Of a DNA stretch of 32,480 nt, positions 17,247 to 27,155 are shown in pieces. The DNA is from Chara braunii (Eukaryota > Streptophyta > Charophyceae > Charales > Characeae), in assembly GCA_003427395.1 (NCBI GenBank), contig BFEA01000016.1:1937010-1969489 (forward strand), given 5' to 3'. How positions within the stretch are numbered: the stretch's first letter is position 1; every line of letters starts with the position of its first letter. The notes under the pieces were generated by a model. It searched no databases. It saw only the letters and a program-made list of their open reading frames with translations, and was not told the origin of the DNA. The position numbers and the translations under genes were made by a program.

Positions 17247-17804
17247 TTAGCTACTTGCTACCTTTTTCAAGGCAGACCGGACTTGATCTTCTACTAAGTT
17301 TAAGGCTTTTCTAGACAATGTCTCAAACAAATGGTACTCGAGGCGAGCCTCGCTGGCCAGCAAGTTCCTGAGGTTCTCTGGAAGACATCTAACAAACGTA
17401 GTCAACAGGAAGTGGTCATTGTAGTTGATGCCTGGAATGACGATGAGGCTCTCTATGGTAGTCGTAAGCTCTCTGACGGACTTAAACTTTCTTTGATCTA
17501 GTCTGTTTATTGCGTCAGTGGCTATTTGTGCCTGCTGAGGATTGTGCCAGCGAGCTTCTACCATCTCAAAGAACTGGTCTAATGTAATAGACTGAGCCCA
17601 ATCCGCCATACGTCGTCCATACCCGGCCTTTGCAACTATACCATCTAGCCATTTGGCTGCCTTACCTTCGAGGTAAGATGCAACAGTAACCACTTCATCC
17701 TCTGGCAAGGCCCTCTTCGTCTTCACCCAAACCGGAACTGTTCTCAACCAAGTGTTGAGTTCTTCGTCCTTCCTCTCGCCTGAGAAGCCAAGAGGCGGTT
17801 TCAT
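17247..17804 (-). pseudogene. Chromovirus Gag capsid region
   Basis: 185 residues of the Retrotrans_gag type: VASYLEGKAAKWLD, then DWAQSITLDQFFEMVEARW and a C-terminal helical half (YNDHFLLTTFVRCLPENLR). It is in frame with the N-terminal Gag ORF, with only a TAG (17841-17843) between them. It ends with TAA at 17247-17249, followed by two more stops in this frame. Confidence 0.85.
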
Positions 17805-17840
17805 TGGGGTCTTAGGGTACCATTGACCTTGCGGCTGTCC

Positions 17841-18674
17841 CTATTGAGGAACAGGTTGTTGCGGTGGTGTAGCTCCCACTGCTGGACCCGAAGAAGAAGC
17901 AGCAACAGTCTGTGAGACTGCTGCAGACGTGCCACTTGGTTGTGTGCCAGCTTGTACGGGAAAGGGGCCTGTCATCGCCCTTAACGGCAACGACGACTGT
18001 GCTGGTGGCCTAAATCCTGGCCTTTGCAAAATGTCCAGGATTTGGTCTAGAGTGTTTTGCATAAAGTCCAATCTGCTGTCCACGTGTGCATGCAACGACA
18101 ACATATTGTTCTTCAATACTTTCATTTGGTCAGACATTGCTGACTCATCCAAACCCTCTAACTCAACTTTGTCAGCCTCTAACATTTCAAGCCTGGCTGT
18201 TTTATTTTTAATTTCTCTTTCTCTATCGGTTGCTAGTTTCTGTTCCCTCTCTAATCGTTCACGGATCCTTTCGACCTGTTGGAACTCTAGAAACTCCCTT
18301 TCGCGTGGAGTCAACGGGCTGAACTGCGAGCCCGCCATTTGATTTGTAGACTGCCGAGAACCTACTGAACTGGAAGTACCCGTGGACCCTGTGGGCATTC
18401 CCAACATGGTCCCATTGGTCCCAGACGAGGACACAATCGAGGATGCTGCTGCAGAAGACATGGCTACTGCTCTGGCTGCTGCTGCAGCCTGTTCCCTAGC
18501 TGCGGCGTTCGCTGTTTCCCTAGTTGCTGCTAGTGCACGGGCTCTGCGTTCCGCACGAAGCCGTCTTTCTTCTCCCGGTTCTAGGGCCTGGAACACGTGC
18601 GGGATCCTACGTGATCCCGAATGTGTCAGTCTTGCATCGTCAACTCTCTCCTCATCGACGTCTGACCCGTTCAT
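17841..18674 (-). pseudogene. Chromovirus Gag N-terminal region
   Basis: Starts at ATG 18672-18674. It has an Arg/Ala-rich segment (about residues 30-75), a Ser/Thr-rich linker, a charged predicted coiled coil (about residues 120-215: REREFLEFQQVERIRERLE onward) and a Pro/Gln-rich tail. It ends at TAG 17841-17843 in a Gln/Pro context (PVPQ-stop-GQPQGQ), consistent with a single CAG-to-TAG change. Confidence 0.75.
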
Positions 18675-19955
18675 GAATTAGGCAAACATTATCTGCACTA
18701 GAACCCCCTAGTGGAGTCCTACCACAGCATGTGTCTGACCGACACCTAATTTTCTAAAAATAGTTGTCCGGCAGGTCCCCTACTTTACCGATCAAATGGT
18801 AATCTACAGCATTCTCAACAGATTGTCAACATAGTCTAGATGTATCTTGATTGGCTGACTTACAGCAGCATTAGATAGAATTGGCTATGGTAGTATACAA
18901 CAGTCCTACTCTAATCTGTCTGTGAGGTGTTAGCAGTCTGTCCACCAACTAATCAAGAATATAAAAAGACCATGTGCAGATGTACGACTGATGGGTATGG
19001 TTGTGTTTCCAGTTGAGCATCAATTAGAACCTACCCTTCCCCTCAATCAAACATACCGGTAAGCATCAATAAGCAGCGGTGTCATTTGTGTGCAATGTCG
19101 GCCCACCCCTGTGCCCAAGTCGTTGCCGAGCAAGCCAGCCAGTCCACTCTTATTTACCCTCGTACGGAACGAGCCTTACACCCGGTTGATCTGGCTGATC
19201 CGGAGGAATATTAAGAGCGCCCCCATCTCTTCAGGAATTATTTAACGTCGGAGTTAGGACGACGATCACAGCTAGAATCAACCGAGTCCCCAACCAGAAA
19301 TGTTTATAGACGGTCTGGCAAGCGTCTCATAAAAGGCTGGCACACCCGGCAGGACTTTTATTCAGCGCAGCAAGTGCCAAATTGGACAGCAGCCATCGCA
19401 TGCGTGACCTACTCCCATTGGGTTGGCATGGTGACCGTGACCCAAGTGCTTCGACCAGGGCCCTTCAGAGGCACCGCCCTTTCTCCTTCCAGATGCTTCC
19501 GGGAAGATTGTCGTCTCTCAAGGTAGCGCGCTCACGACACATCACCAAAAGAGAGGACTCTCAAGTTGGACTCACTTCCTCACGGTAAGAAGAGATTGGG
19601 AGAGTAGATAAGGTAAGGGAACAACGTACCTGGAGATAGCTGCCCCCAACCACAGATTTCTCACCAATTGAGCTGAGTGTGCATTTGATGACCGGTCTTG
19701 GCCTCGGTACCACCCACAACGCAATGCAGTGCCACCTCAGCCGAATGCCACATCAGCATGCTCTCATCACCAATCATACATTCCGCCTGTCACCACGGCA
19801 ATATATGCCGTCTTTAGCCTTCCGGCGCACACCTCTCTACCCAGGCTGTGCGTCTAATCTGGCCTGATGTCACAAGGACCAACTTCGAAGAAGCATCGTC
19901 AACGCACCAAGTCTGTCTAATGCCAGTGCACCAAGGTAAGAGGCGAATCAAACCA
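18675..19955 (-). other. Chromovirus leader between PBS and gag
   Basis: About 1.28 kb of untranslated leader between the primer-binding site and the Gag ATG. I see no protein family, and no ORF is conserved. It would hold the packaging and dimerisation signals of the element, but none can be identified by eye. Confidence 0.6.
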
Positions 19956-19967
19956 GCTCTGATACCA
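19956..19967 (-). promoter_or_regulatory. Primer-binding site for initiator tRNA-Met
   Basis: The minus strand reads TGGTATCAGAGC three bases inside the 5' LTR. It is complementary to the 3' end of plant initiator tRNA-Met, the usual primer of plant LTR retrotransposons. Confidence 0.92.
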
Positions 19968-19970
19968 AAT

Positions 19971-21012
19971 TGCATGGAACATGAATATGGACGAAGCACA
20001 AAAATCCAGATTGCAAAATCACACTGAAGTCCAAGTAGTCAAAGTAAGAGCAGATAGCACAATGGAACCGAGTAACCATCTATTTGAGAATGATACAGAA
20101 GAATCGTGAATCAATGTCCAAGCCCAACAGGGCAACACCAACAGCATAACCGAATGTAGCTCTCTCTCCTGAATGGCGCCAGGTGCCCTATCTACTCTAC
20201 AGCCTAAGCCTACAACTACAGCAATGAAAGCAACCAGACAACTTGACGACCAGCGAGTGATGATGTTAACACCAATGCCGACCTCCCTCCTCCATCAGGT
20301 ACGTCTCCTTCTTCACCCACACTCTCCCTTGTTATCCCACACAGCGCCCTTCACCTCCGAAGAACCACCTTCGCCCTCACCTCCCCTGCGCCCATGAGCA
20401 GCCCGGCTATGGCCGCCAGCGCCCTATGCACAGGCAGCGCCCTACCACCTAGCGCCTACCTGTCTGGCACCTCATCCTAGCGCAGCGCAGCAGCTCGCAT
20501 TTGCGCAGCGTGCCGGCATTGCCCGTATTGGCCAAGATCCTTGCCCACTCGCCCTGCTTGCCTATATGCCAATGTTGCGGGTGGGCGGCCTCCCTTCAGC
20601 CTGCGACTGGGCCCCAGTGCCTGAACCCAGGCCCGATGCAGTTGGGGCCTGGGTGATGCAGTTGCGCCTCTTTCGTCAAGGCCTGCGGCCAGATTCAGAT
20701 AGTGGGCCAATTTCCCTTTGGCATTTTCGGCCTCTATACCCAACATTCATTGTCGGCCTCACGTTCAAGTGCCCAGGGCCTAACTAACTCAGAGGCCCTG
20801 GGATCTCCACATTTGCAGAGATTCGAGACTCGGCGCACTCCAACCAACTGGCGTGCTGCAACTGTGTGGACCCCACTTCGTGAAATGTTTGCACAGAGGG
20901 CTCTTGTTGATTTGCTGGCCCGCCTTCACTTAGGGCGGGCACGAGGCTTGCTGGGGCCTTAGCCCAGAACATGTACATCATGGCAAGGCCCCTTCTTGAG
21001 GGCCAATCCTCA
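19971..21012 (-). repeat. Chromovirus 5' LTR
   Basis: 1042 bp, near-identical to 12008-13047. A TATAGAGG in element orientation (in plus sequence cctctata, about 20731-20738) is a possible TATA box. The plus strand again carries a frame ending in CAG (20296-20298) followed by GTACGT. Confidence 0.93.
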
Positions 21013-21069
21013 CAGTTTTTGGATCAGGTACCGTTGATTATGCACGTCTGGTTGCAAGTCGGACCAGGG

Positions 21070-21950
21070 TTTTTTTTTTTTTTTTTTTTTTNNNNNNNNN
21101 NNNNNNNNNNNNNNNNNNNNNNNNNNNNNNNNNNNNNNNNNNNNNNNNNNNNNNNNNNNNNNNNNNNNNNNNNNNNNNNNNNNNNNNNNNNNNNNNNNNN
21201 NNNNNNNNNNNNNNNNNNNNNNNNNNNNNNNNNNNNNNNNNNNNNNNNNNNNNNNNNNNNNNNNNNNNNNNNNNNNNNNNNNNNNNNNNNNNNNNNNNNN
21301 NNNNNNNNNNNNNNNNNNNNNNNNNNNNNNNNNNNNNNNNNNNNNNNNNNNNNNNNNNNNNNNNNNNNNNNNNNNNNNNNNNNNNNNNNNNNNNNNNNNN
21401 NNNNNNNNNNNNNNNNNNNNNNNNNNNNNNNNNNNNNNNNNNNNNNNNNNNNNNNNNNNNNNNNNNNNNNNNNNNNNNNNNNNNNNNNNNNNNNNNNNNN
21501 NNNNNNNNNNNNNNNNNNNNNNNNNNNNNNNNNNNNNNNNNNNNNNNNNNNNNNNNNNNNNNNNNNNNNNNNNNNNNNNNNNNNNNNNNNNNNNNNNNNN
21601 NNNNNNNNNNNNNNNNNNNNNNNNNNNNNNNNNNNNNNNNNNNNNNNNNNNNNNNNNNNNNNNNNNNNNNNNNNNNNNNNNNNNNNNNNNNNNNNNNNNN
21701 NNNNNNNNNNNNNNNNNNNNNNNNNNNNNNNNNNNNNNNNNNNNNNNNNNNNNNNNNNNNNNNNNNNNNNNNNNNNNNNNNNNNNNNNNNNNNNNNNNNN
21801 NNNNNNNNNNNNNNNNNNNNNNNNNNNNNNNNNNNNNNNNNNNNNNNNNNNNNNNNNNNNNNNNNNNNNNNNNNNNNNNNNNNNNNNNNNNNNNNNNNNN
21901 NNNNNNNNNNNNNNNNNNNNNNNNNNNNNNNNNNNNNNNNNCCCCCCCCC
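21070..21950. other. Assembly gap (850 N) between poly(T) and poly(C)
   Basis: A 22-base T run, 850 N (21092-21941), then a 13-base C run. Homopolymer edges suggest sequencing failure; the gap length may be estimated. The true sequence is unknown, so the LINE fragment to the right may begin inside it. Confidence 0.98.
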
Positions 21951-21953
21951 CCC

Positions 21954-22441
21954 CAGTCACATCTGCAGCAGGTAATTGAGAGTTCCATCCCTTTTGTAGA
22001 CGGCCACAATGCTGTCAGGACTGCTTGCAGTGCTTGTAGGCACATTAGGCTAGCATTCTTCTGCGCCGGAATTTTCTTCAGGCTTGCCCACAATGCCTCC
22101 CAGTCCGGTTGTTGCGCTGTGGAACCCTTTATTTTGGCCAAATGATTGGAGGCAAGAACCCCAGGGGTACAATCTACTTCCCTGTGGAGCACTGACACAC
22201 CCACCTTTGTTTTGTACATTATCCATGGCGTTGTCTCTGATTGGGTCCTGTCCCTAAACCCCCCGTTCCCATCCATACAGCAGGGGTTCCACAATAAACT
22301 CTGTGTGTTTCCCCAAGTACTTTTTTTACTTTGTCTTTGCAGTACACCCGTATTTCCGTCAAACCCAGAGTTGCGGGAACCGTCCTTTCTTGTACAAATC
22401 GCAAAGGTGTGTCCCTTTTCCTTACGTGAGCCATCTGCCAC
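21954..22441 (-). pseudogene. LINE C-terminal region (RT zinc-binding-like), partial
   Basis: The minus-strand frame runs into the gap and contains DWEALWASLKKIPAQKN... LQALQAVLTAL... CCRCDWG, resembling the zf-RVT domain found after RT in plant LINEs (Trp-x2-3-Leu-Trp helix block, then a Cys pair). Similarity is by pattern only. It continues from the LINE RT fragments upstream (23556-24205). Confidence 0.45.
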
Positions 22442-22473
22442 TCTTCCACTCTTATCCCCTTATCGAGCTCCGG

Positions 22474-22660
22474 CCCCACCACCTTCCAAACAATATTCTC
22501 TTCCCCTTCTGCTTCCACCCACGTCCCTGCTGCATTTTCCGTAGACGAGGATAACAAAGACCCCACCACCTTCCAAACAATATTCTCTTCCCAATATTCT
22601 CTTCCCTTTCTGCTTCCACCCGCGTCCCTGCTGCATTTTTCGTAGACGGGGATAACAAAG
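22474..22660. repeat. Two-copy tandem duplication, ~87-bp period
   Basis: The unit beginning ccccaccaccttccaaac starts at 22474 and 22561. The second copy has an extra internal caatattctcttcc duplication. It interrupts the LINE-derived sequence. Confidence 0.9.
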
Positions 22661-22687
22661 AGATTCACGTTACAGGTATTGCTTCCT

Positions 22688-22942
22688 TTATTTTAGCAAA
22701 ATTTTGTGAGATTTGGTGAAGACGAGGGAGTCGTTCCCGTAGTACCTCTTACAAGATCCAGTCCTCCCTTTCCTCATCCCAGACGTGTTTAACCCCCTGA
22801 GTACCCCTCTCTCTATCCAGGCTCTGCCAAAGTTGCCCACGCCTTCTCTAGCTGAAAACGGGAGCCCACCTGGAGCTGCTATTAGCTCATTGTCAAACAA
22901 GTATTGATTTGCCACCTCTCCCTTGGTGCTTGGAGGGTCCAA
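22688..22942 (-). pseudogene. LINE-derived fragment (linker after RT)
   Basis: An 84-residue frame with QYLFDNELI and SAREGVGNFGRAWIERGVL, plausible as the region between RT and the zinc-binding domain of a LINE ORF2. Not diagnostic alone; placed by its position between the two recognisable parts. Confidence 0.4.
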
Positions 22943-23556
22943 GGCCTTCGGGCATAACTTCTTCCAAGCATGTAGGACTCCCCTTCCCTGGATTTAATCC
23001 TCCTATGCAGAAAACTAGTCATCATACAGCATTGCCATACATCCTTTGTATCTGGTAATGACCATTCCTTGCATAAGATGCATTCAACCATTCTTATCCA
23101 GATTTTGGAAGGGTCTTTGAAACATGCTTTTACGATCCATTTCGATAACAGCGCCAGGTTTTGCTTTCTGGGGTCCAAGATACCTAAGCCCCCTTTGGTT
23201 CTGGGGAGGGTAACAGACTCCCAAGCCACCTTAGTGATACGTCCTTGCTCTTCGTACGCGGAGGGCTTCCAAAGATAATTCCCTGCTGCTCTACAGATTT
23301 CTTTGTATGCCTCCTCCCCCATCAAACAGATAGTCAATGGGAACCATAGAAGGGAAAAGGCTGCTGCAGACAACACTAGGGCTCTACCAAACAAGGACAA
23401 TTTGTAGTTTCGTAGCCAGCCATTAATTCTTGCAGTTACCCTGTCTGACAGCACCTGATCCTGTCCCCTAGAACAATCCGCTAATGATACCTGCACACCG
23501 AGAAACCTTTCGGAGTTCTCAGTAGGAATCTGCCTCAAGCCCCAATCCACCTTCAA
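22882..23556 (-). pseudogene. LINE ORF2, post-RT thumb/connection region
   Basis: About 224 residues typical of plant non-LTR ORF2 after the catalytic domain: FLGVQVS, INGWLRNYKLSLFGRALVL, YLWKPSAYEEQGRITKVAW and KGGLGILDPRKQNLALLSKW. It is separated from the RT domain by stops and a frameshift around 23560-23680, where SINWTKSVYMLP is still readable in another frame. Confidence 0.85.
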
Positions 23557-23678
23557 CCTTCAATGTGTACATGGTAGGCAGCATATACACCGATTTTGTC
23601 CAGTTAATTGAAGCTTCAGAAAGACTACAATAATCGTCTAAAGACTTTACGTAATTCCTGCAGTGAGCCGGGGGAGTT

Positions 23679-24205
23679 CTAGCAGGCAATTGTTAAGTCG
23701 TCTGCTAAGGCTCCTCCTTTCCACTGCAACGATGGGGATACATACAATCCCAAAATTCTCTGATTTTTATTCTTAATGTTATCCAATAACATTTCAAGTT
23801 GAAGGACGAACAACAGGGGGGCAAGGGGGCACCCTTGCCTTGACGAACGGGTAAGCGGGAACTCGTTTGACAAATGGCCATTAACCATTACTGTTGAAAC
23901 CGCGTCTGTATACATGGCCCGTACCCGGTTCAGAAACCCCTCTCCAAACGCCAGCTTCCTTAATCGGAGTGGCGACGAAGGCCCAACCGACCTTGTCATA
24001 GGCCTTTTCCATAACCAATAAAAGGACCGCCACTTCACGCTTCTCAGCTCCTATGATCTCCAGGGCTTGCACAGTTGTGAGTATATTTTCAAAGATCGCC
24101 CTTCCTTTGACGAACGCTCCCTGTTCCCATCCCACCAATTGCGGAAGGACCGTGGCCAGACGTATAGCTAGTGCTTTTGCCAATATTTTATACACAACGT
24201 TTAGG
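23679..24205 (-). pseudogene. LINE ORF2 reverse transcriptase, 5'-truncated
   Basis: Two overlapping frames encode RT blocks: VVYKILAKALAIRL, GAFVKGRAIFENIL and VMEKAYDKVGWAF in one (24195-23881), then SSRQGCPLAPLLF and GALADDLTIAC in the other (24038-23679). A frameshift lies near 23970-24000. The catalytic Y/FADD is LADD. Similarity ends abruptly at about 24205, so the insertion is 5'-truncated, which is normal for LINEs. No endonuclease domain is present. Confidence 0.87.
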
Positions 24206-24768
24206 ACTGATATTTGAAGTGATTCTCTCGGGAAACGACTTCGCTTGCCTGCGAGCGTGTACGTCTGCTAGTGTTCTTGTTTGGTCACCAGCTTTTTGCC
24301 TGCTTCTGTCTGTCTGTCTGTCTGTCTGTCTGTCGGTCTCTCTCTGTCCATGTCTTCTTGCTTGGAGGACTACAGCGATAGATAGATCGCTGTAGTCTGC
24401 TCGCTCTGCCCAGACCTTTCTCTCAGGCATAATTTAATTGATTTCCAAAGGGTACGAAGTCGGTAGATGTCGAAGCAGCCAACGACTGCTTAGTTAGTCT
24501 CACCCGACCGCCGACGGATTCGTACTGCTCAAGTATGTGATGTGCTCTTTCGAGTCCATCGACTTAGTCTGCGTAATGCTCGTGGCTAACTACGTCGGCC
24601 ATTATTATTCTTATTATTATTATTATATATTCTTCTTCTTATTATTTTTGTGACCGACCTGAGTTGGAATTCCAACTGAATCAGAGTGAAAAGACCTCTG
24701 AATACGTTCCTGGCCAGTTATGTCAGCCAGTATTCTTGCCTGCCGCCTCTTTTTTTTTTTGTTTTTTG
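24206..24768. other. Unassigned sequence with (CTGT)n and TTA-rich tracts
   Basis: (CTGT)n at about 24307-24335, an inverted repeat (ctacagcgat/atcgctgtag at about 24370-24396), TTATTA-rich 24600-24650 and a poly(T) at 24750-24760. No gene is seen. Confidence 0.5.
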
Positions 24769-24889
24769 TTTTGAGAAGGGTGATGGCCTGGAAATACCAA
24801 TTTAGAATGTCTTATTTTATTGAAATTTNTTTTGAGAAGGGTGATGGCCTGGAAATACCAATTTAGAATGTCTTATTTTATTGAAATTT
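24769..24889. repeat. 60-bp perfect direct duplication across a single N
   Basis: Positions 24769-24828 and 24830-24889 are identical and separated only by N at 24829. This looks like an unmerged contig overlap rather than a biological duplication. Confidence 0.95.
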
Positions 24890-25083
24890 ATTCTGTCCAT
24901 CTGATTGCATCTGCGTTCAAACTACAGTAGTCACAAATATTCAACAGTCCATCCGTGTGCCAACGGAGCGAGGCCATCAGCCGGTTTGGTGCCCGTCTTG
25001 TTTGTCTGTTTCATATTTGTGGCTACTGACGTTACGTCGGCCACCAGTCTTGCTTGGGCGCCATCTGTTTATCTCTTTCTGTT

Positions 25084-25134
<51 letters not shown>

Positions 25135-25376
25135 GTTTGTCCTGTGTGTTCGTCTGCCTGTCTGTCTGCCTCTGTTTGTCCTGTGTGTTCGTCTGTTTGG
25201 CGTTCCTGGCTGGTTTCAGCGTTATTTCTCTTTGTTCATTTTCGGCTTCATAGCAGTACATATTTGTTGCAATTGTTAAAGGCAGAGCCCGTGGTCATGC
25301 AGCGGCCAGTTCCTTAGGAAAGCTAGTGCCAATGCCCGTATGATCGTCTGTTCGCATGTTTGTCTCTTGCTTGCAC

Positions 25377-25411
<35 letters not shown>

Positions 25412-25741
25412 ATATTTTGACTTGCTGGTGGAGTAGTCTGTCTGTCTGTCTGTCTGTATATTTTGACTTGCTGGTGGAGTAGGAACCGGACTGGCGCTCC
25501 CCAGAATAGGAGCCAGGACCATAAGGCCCTGTTAAAAAAGAAAAAGAAAAAAAAAGAAAAAAGTATCTATATGTCTGCAATGCTTTTTTTAATATGTTGA
25601 CCCAACTCACTCTTTACGTGGTTGTTTGAATCAAGTAACCTAGATTCGTTAACTTCAGTGTGTGTTTTTGTTAGTTTGTTCGTTTCTCTATGGACTGAGC
25701 TATCCGTGGCGGGAATCAGTGGTCTGAAACCAAGCAGTACT
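24890..25741. repeat. (CTGT)n-rich region
   Basis: CTGT/CTGTTTGT microsatellites at about 25081-25200, 25376-25412 and 25436-25458. A ~53-bp tandem duplication carries gtatattttgacttgctgg twice (25410-25482). The long open frames here are microsatellite artefacts. Confidence 0.85.
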
Positions 25742-25826
25742 GTCCGTCGGGACATTCGTCAAAAATTGAATGATACAGAGAAGATTGGCATCATGGCCCC
25801 TGCACAAGTCGAGAAATGGTTCTCAA
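25742..25826 (+). pseudogene. U6 snRNA pseudogene
   Basis: Matches plant U6 along its length: a 5' stem-loop relic (gtccgtcgggac), aaaattga, the ATACAGAGAAGATT box, catggcccctgc and gtcgagaaatgg. It cannot function: the catalytic AGC triad reads GGC, a short ATC insertion follows, and about 15 bases of the internal stem-loop are deleted between cctg and cacaag. There is no T-run terminator and no upstream TATA or USE. An overlapping protein frame has a misleading homeodomain-like look and should be ignored. Confidence 0.88.
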
Positions 25827-25980
25827 AGAATCTCATCAACAATAATTTGAAAATAAAGGAACTATGAAGTGCTGGCGTTGCGTCTGGAAGAGGGATACTA
25901 GTTTATGCGTATGTGCAGCTGTTACTGTATGTCTGTCGTGTCGTGTGTTCTTCTTTTGCCTTTTTCTTTTTTTTCTGTTC

Positions 25981-26011
<31 letters not shown>

Positions 26012-26581
26012 GCCCGGCCCTTACCCCCCTCCCTCTCCCCTGGCCGGTGTAAGAGCTCGATCACACGGGATAGTCAATGTCTATACGTAAAGCTGGGCTA
26101 TATATTGCTGACAGGCAGAAAAATGTCTTCGTAAATTGGTGCTATGTCCTGAGTTGTGAGTGATAGCCTGGCAGACTCACCTTTAGTCTGTATCCCCCCC
26201 TGTGCACAAAGCCACACATAGATAGGAGCAAACACCTATGCATTGAAACAAGTAACCCCACTCAAGGTTGTTATTCATGGTGACGACACTACCGGTAGTG
26301 AGAGCCAGGCCACTCGCCGGTTCATCTGTCCTCATTGATAACGAACATTGCGTACCTCTAATCTACGGTGTGCCCGCAATCTAATCTCAATCTATGGTGT
26401 GCCTTCCATCTTATCTGATTCCATGGCATGCCTTTCATCTTGTCTGAGTCCATGGCAGCGAGTGTAATTCAATTGTGCTGGGTAGGTCCTGTTCGCTTAG
26501 TTAGGCTACAGGACGCCATCCTAACCTTTTTGCCTTTTGGTTGCCGGTTGTGTGGGAATCATGACGTTGTTGAGACGCAGG
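25827..26581. other. Unassigned sequence with CT tract and short direct repeats
   Basis: A (CT)n tract at 25981-26007, and a three-fold ~31-bp repeat of the form atctatggtgtgcc / attccatggcatgcc / agtccatggcag at 26388-26458. No gene is seen. It ends at the GTACC target duplication of the first solo LTR. Confidence 0.5.
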
Positions 26582-26645
26582 GTACCTGTTACATGCTGCG
26601 CCTGCAACAGGCTGCACGGGCCATTTTCAGGCCCGTGTCATTTTC

Positions 26646-27005
26646 AGCCTGAAAGCCTGAAAACGAGGGCCTACAGGCCCCGTGTCTGTTTCAGCCTGAC
26701 AGCCTGAAAACCAGGGCCTACAGGCCCCGTGTCTGTTTCAGCCTGACAGCCTGAAAACCANCAGGCCCCGTGTCTGTTTCAGCCTGACAGCCTGAAAACC
26801 AGGGCCTACAGGCCCCGTGTTTGTTTCAGCCTGACAGCCTGAAAACCAGGGCCTACTGGCCCCGTGTCTGTTTCAGGCTGACAGCCTGAAAACCAGGGCC
26901 TACAGGCCCCGTGTCTGTTTCAGCCTGACCGCCTGAAAACCAGGGCCTACAGGCGCCGTGTCGTTTCAGCCTGACAGCCTGAAAACAAGGGCCTATAGGC
27001 CCTCA
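26646..27005. repeat. 47-bp tandem array inside solo LTR A
   Basis: About seven to eight copies of a unit containing cagcctgacagcctgaaaac and cgtgtctgttt (for example at 26681 and 26728). One unit is shortened at N 26761, probably an assembly join. Solo LTR B has only two to three diverged units, which explains most of the length difference. Confidence 0.92.
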
Positions 27006-27148
27006 GGCTTTAGCTAGAAGCTACCTGGAAACTTCCCGGAAGCTTCCTCAGCCTTTAGCCAGAAGCTACCTGGAAACTTCCTGGAAGCTTCCTCAGGGTC
27101 TAGCACGTTTGGGCATTGGCAAGAGCAGCCACCTGGACAGGCCAGCAC

Positions 27149-27155
27149 TATATAA
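27149..27155 (+). promoter_or_regulatory. TATA box of solo LTR A
   Basis: TATATAA in the context gccagcac-TATATAA-gactgg. The matching place in solo LTR B has lost about 20 bp including the whole box. Confidence 0.6.

Larger units (their letters stand above)
12008..21012 (-). mobile_element. Full-length Ty3/gypsy chromovirus, inactivated
   Basis: A 9.0-kb LTR retrotransposon on the minus strand: 5' LTR (19971-21012), PBS, long leader, gag, zinc knuckle, protease, RT, RNase H, integrase, chromodomain, polypurine-like tract and 3' LTR (12008-13047). The order PR-RT-RH-IN plus a chromodomain identifies Ty3/gypsy chromoviruses. At least three in-frame stops and several frameshifts break the coding region. 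A short GTTT flanks both sides (12004-12007 and 21015-21018), a possible target duplication if the outer LTR end is two bases longer than I call it. It lies downstream of, and antisense to, the PIMT exon, possibly inside its first intron. Confidence 0.93.

Noticed and set aside
25622-25867. Homeodomain-like protein frame (QVEKWF near its end)
   Set aside because: The underlying DNA is a U6 snRNA copy on the plus strand; the protein resemblance is a coincidence of translating the gtcgagaaatggttc segment.
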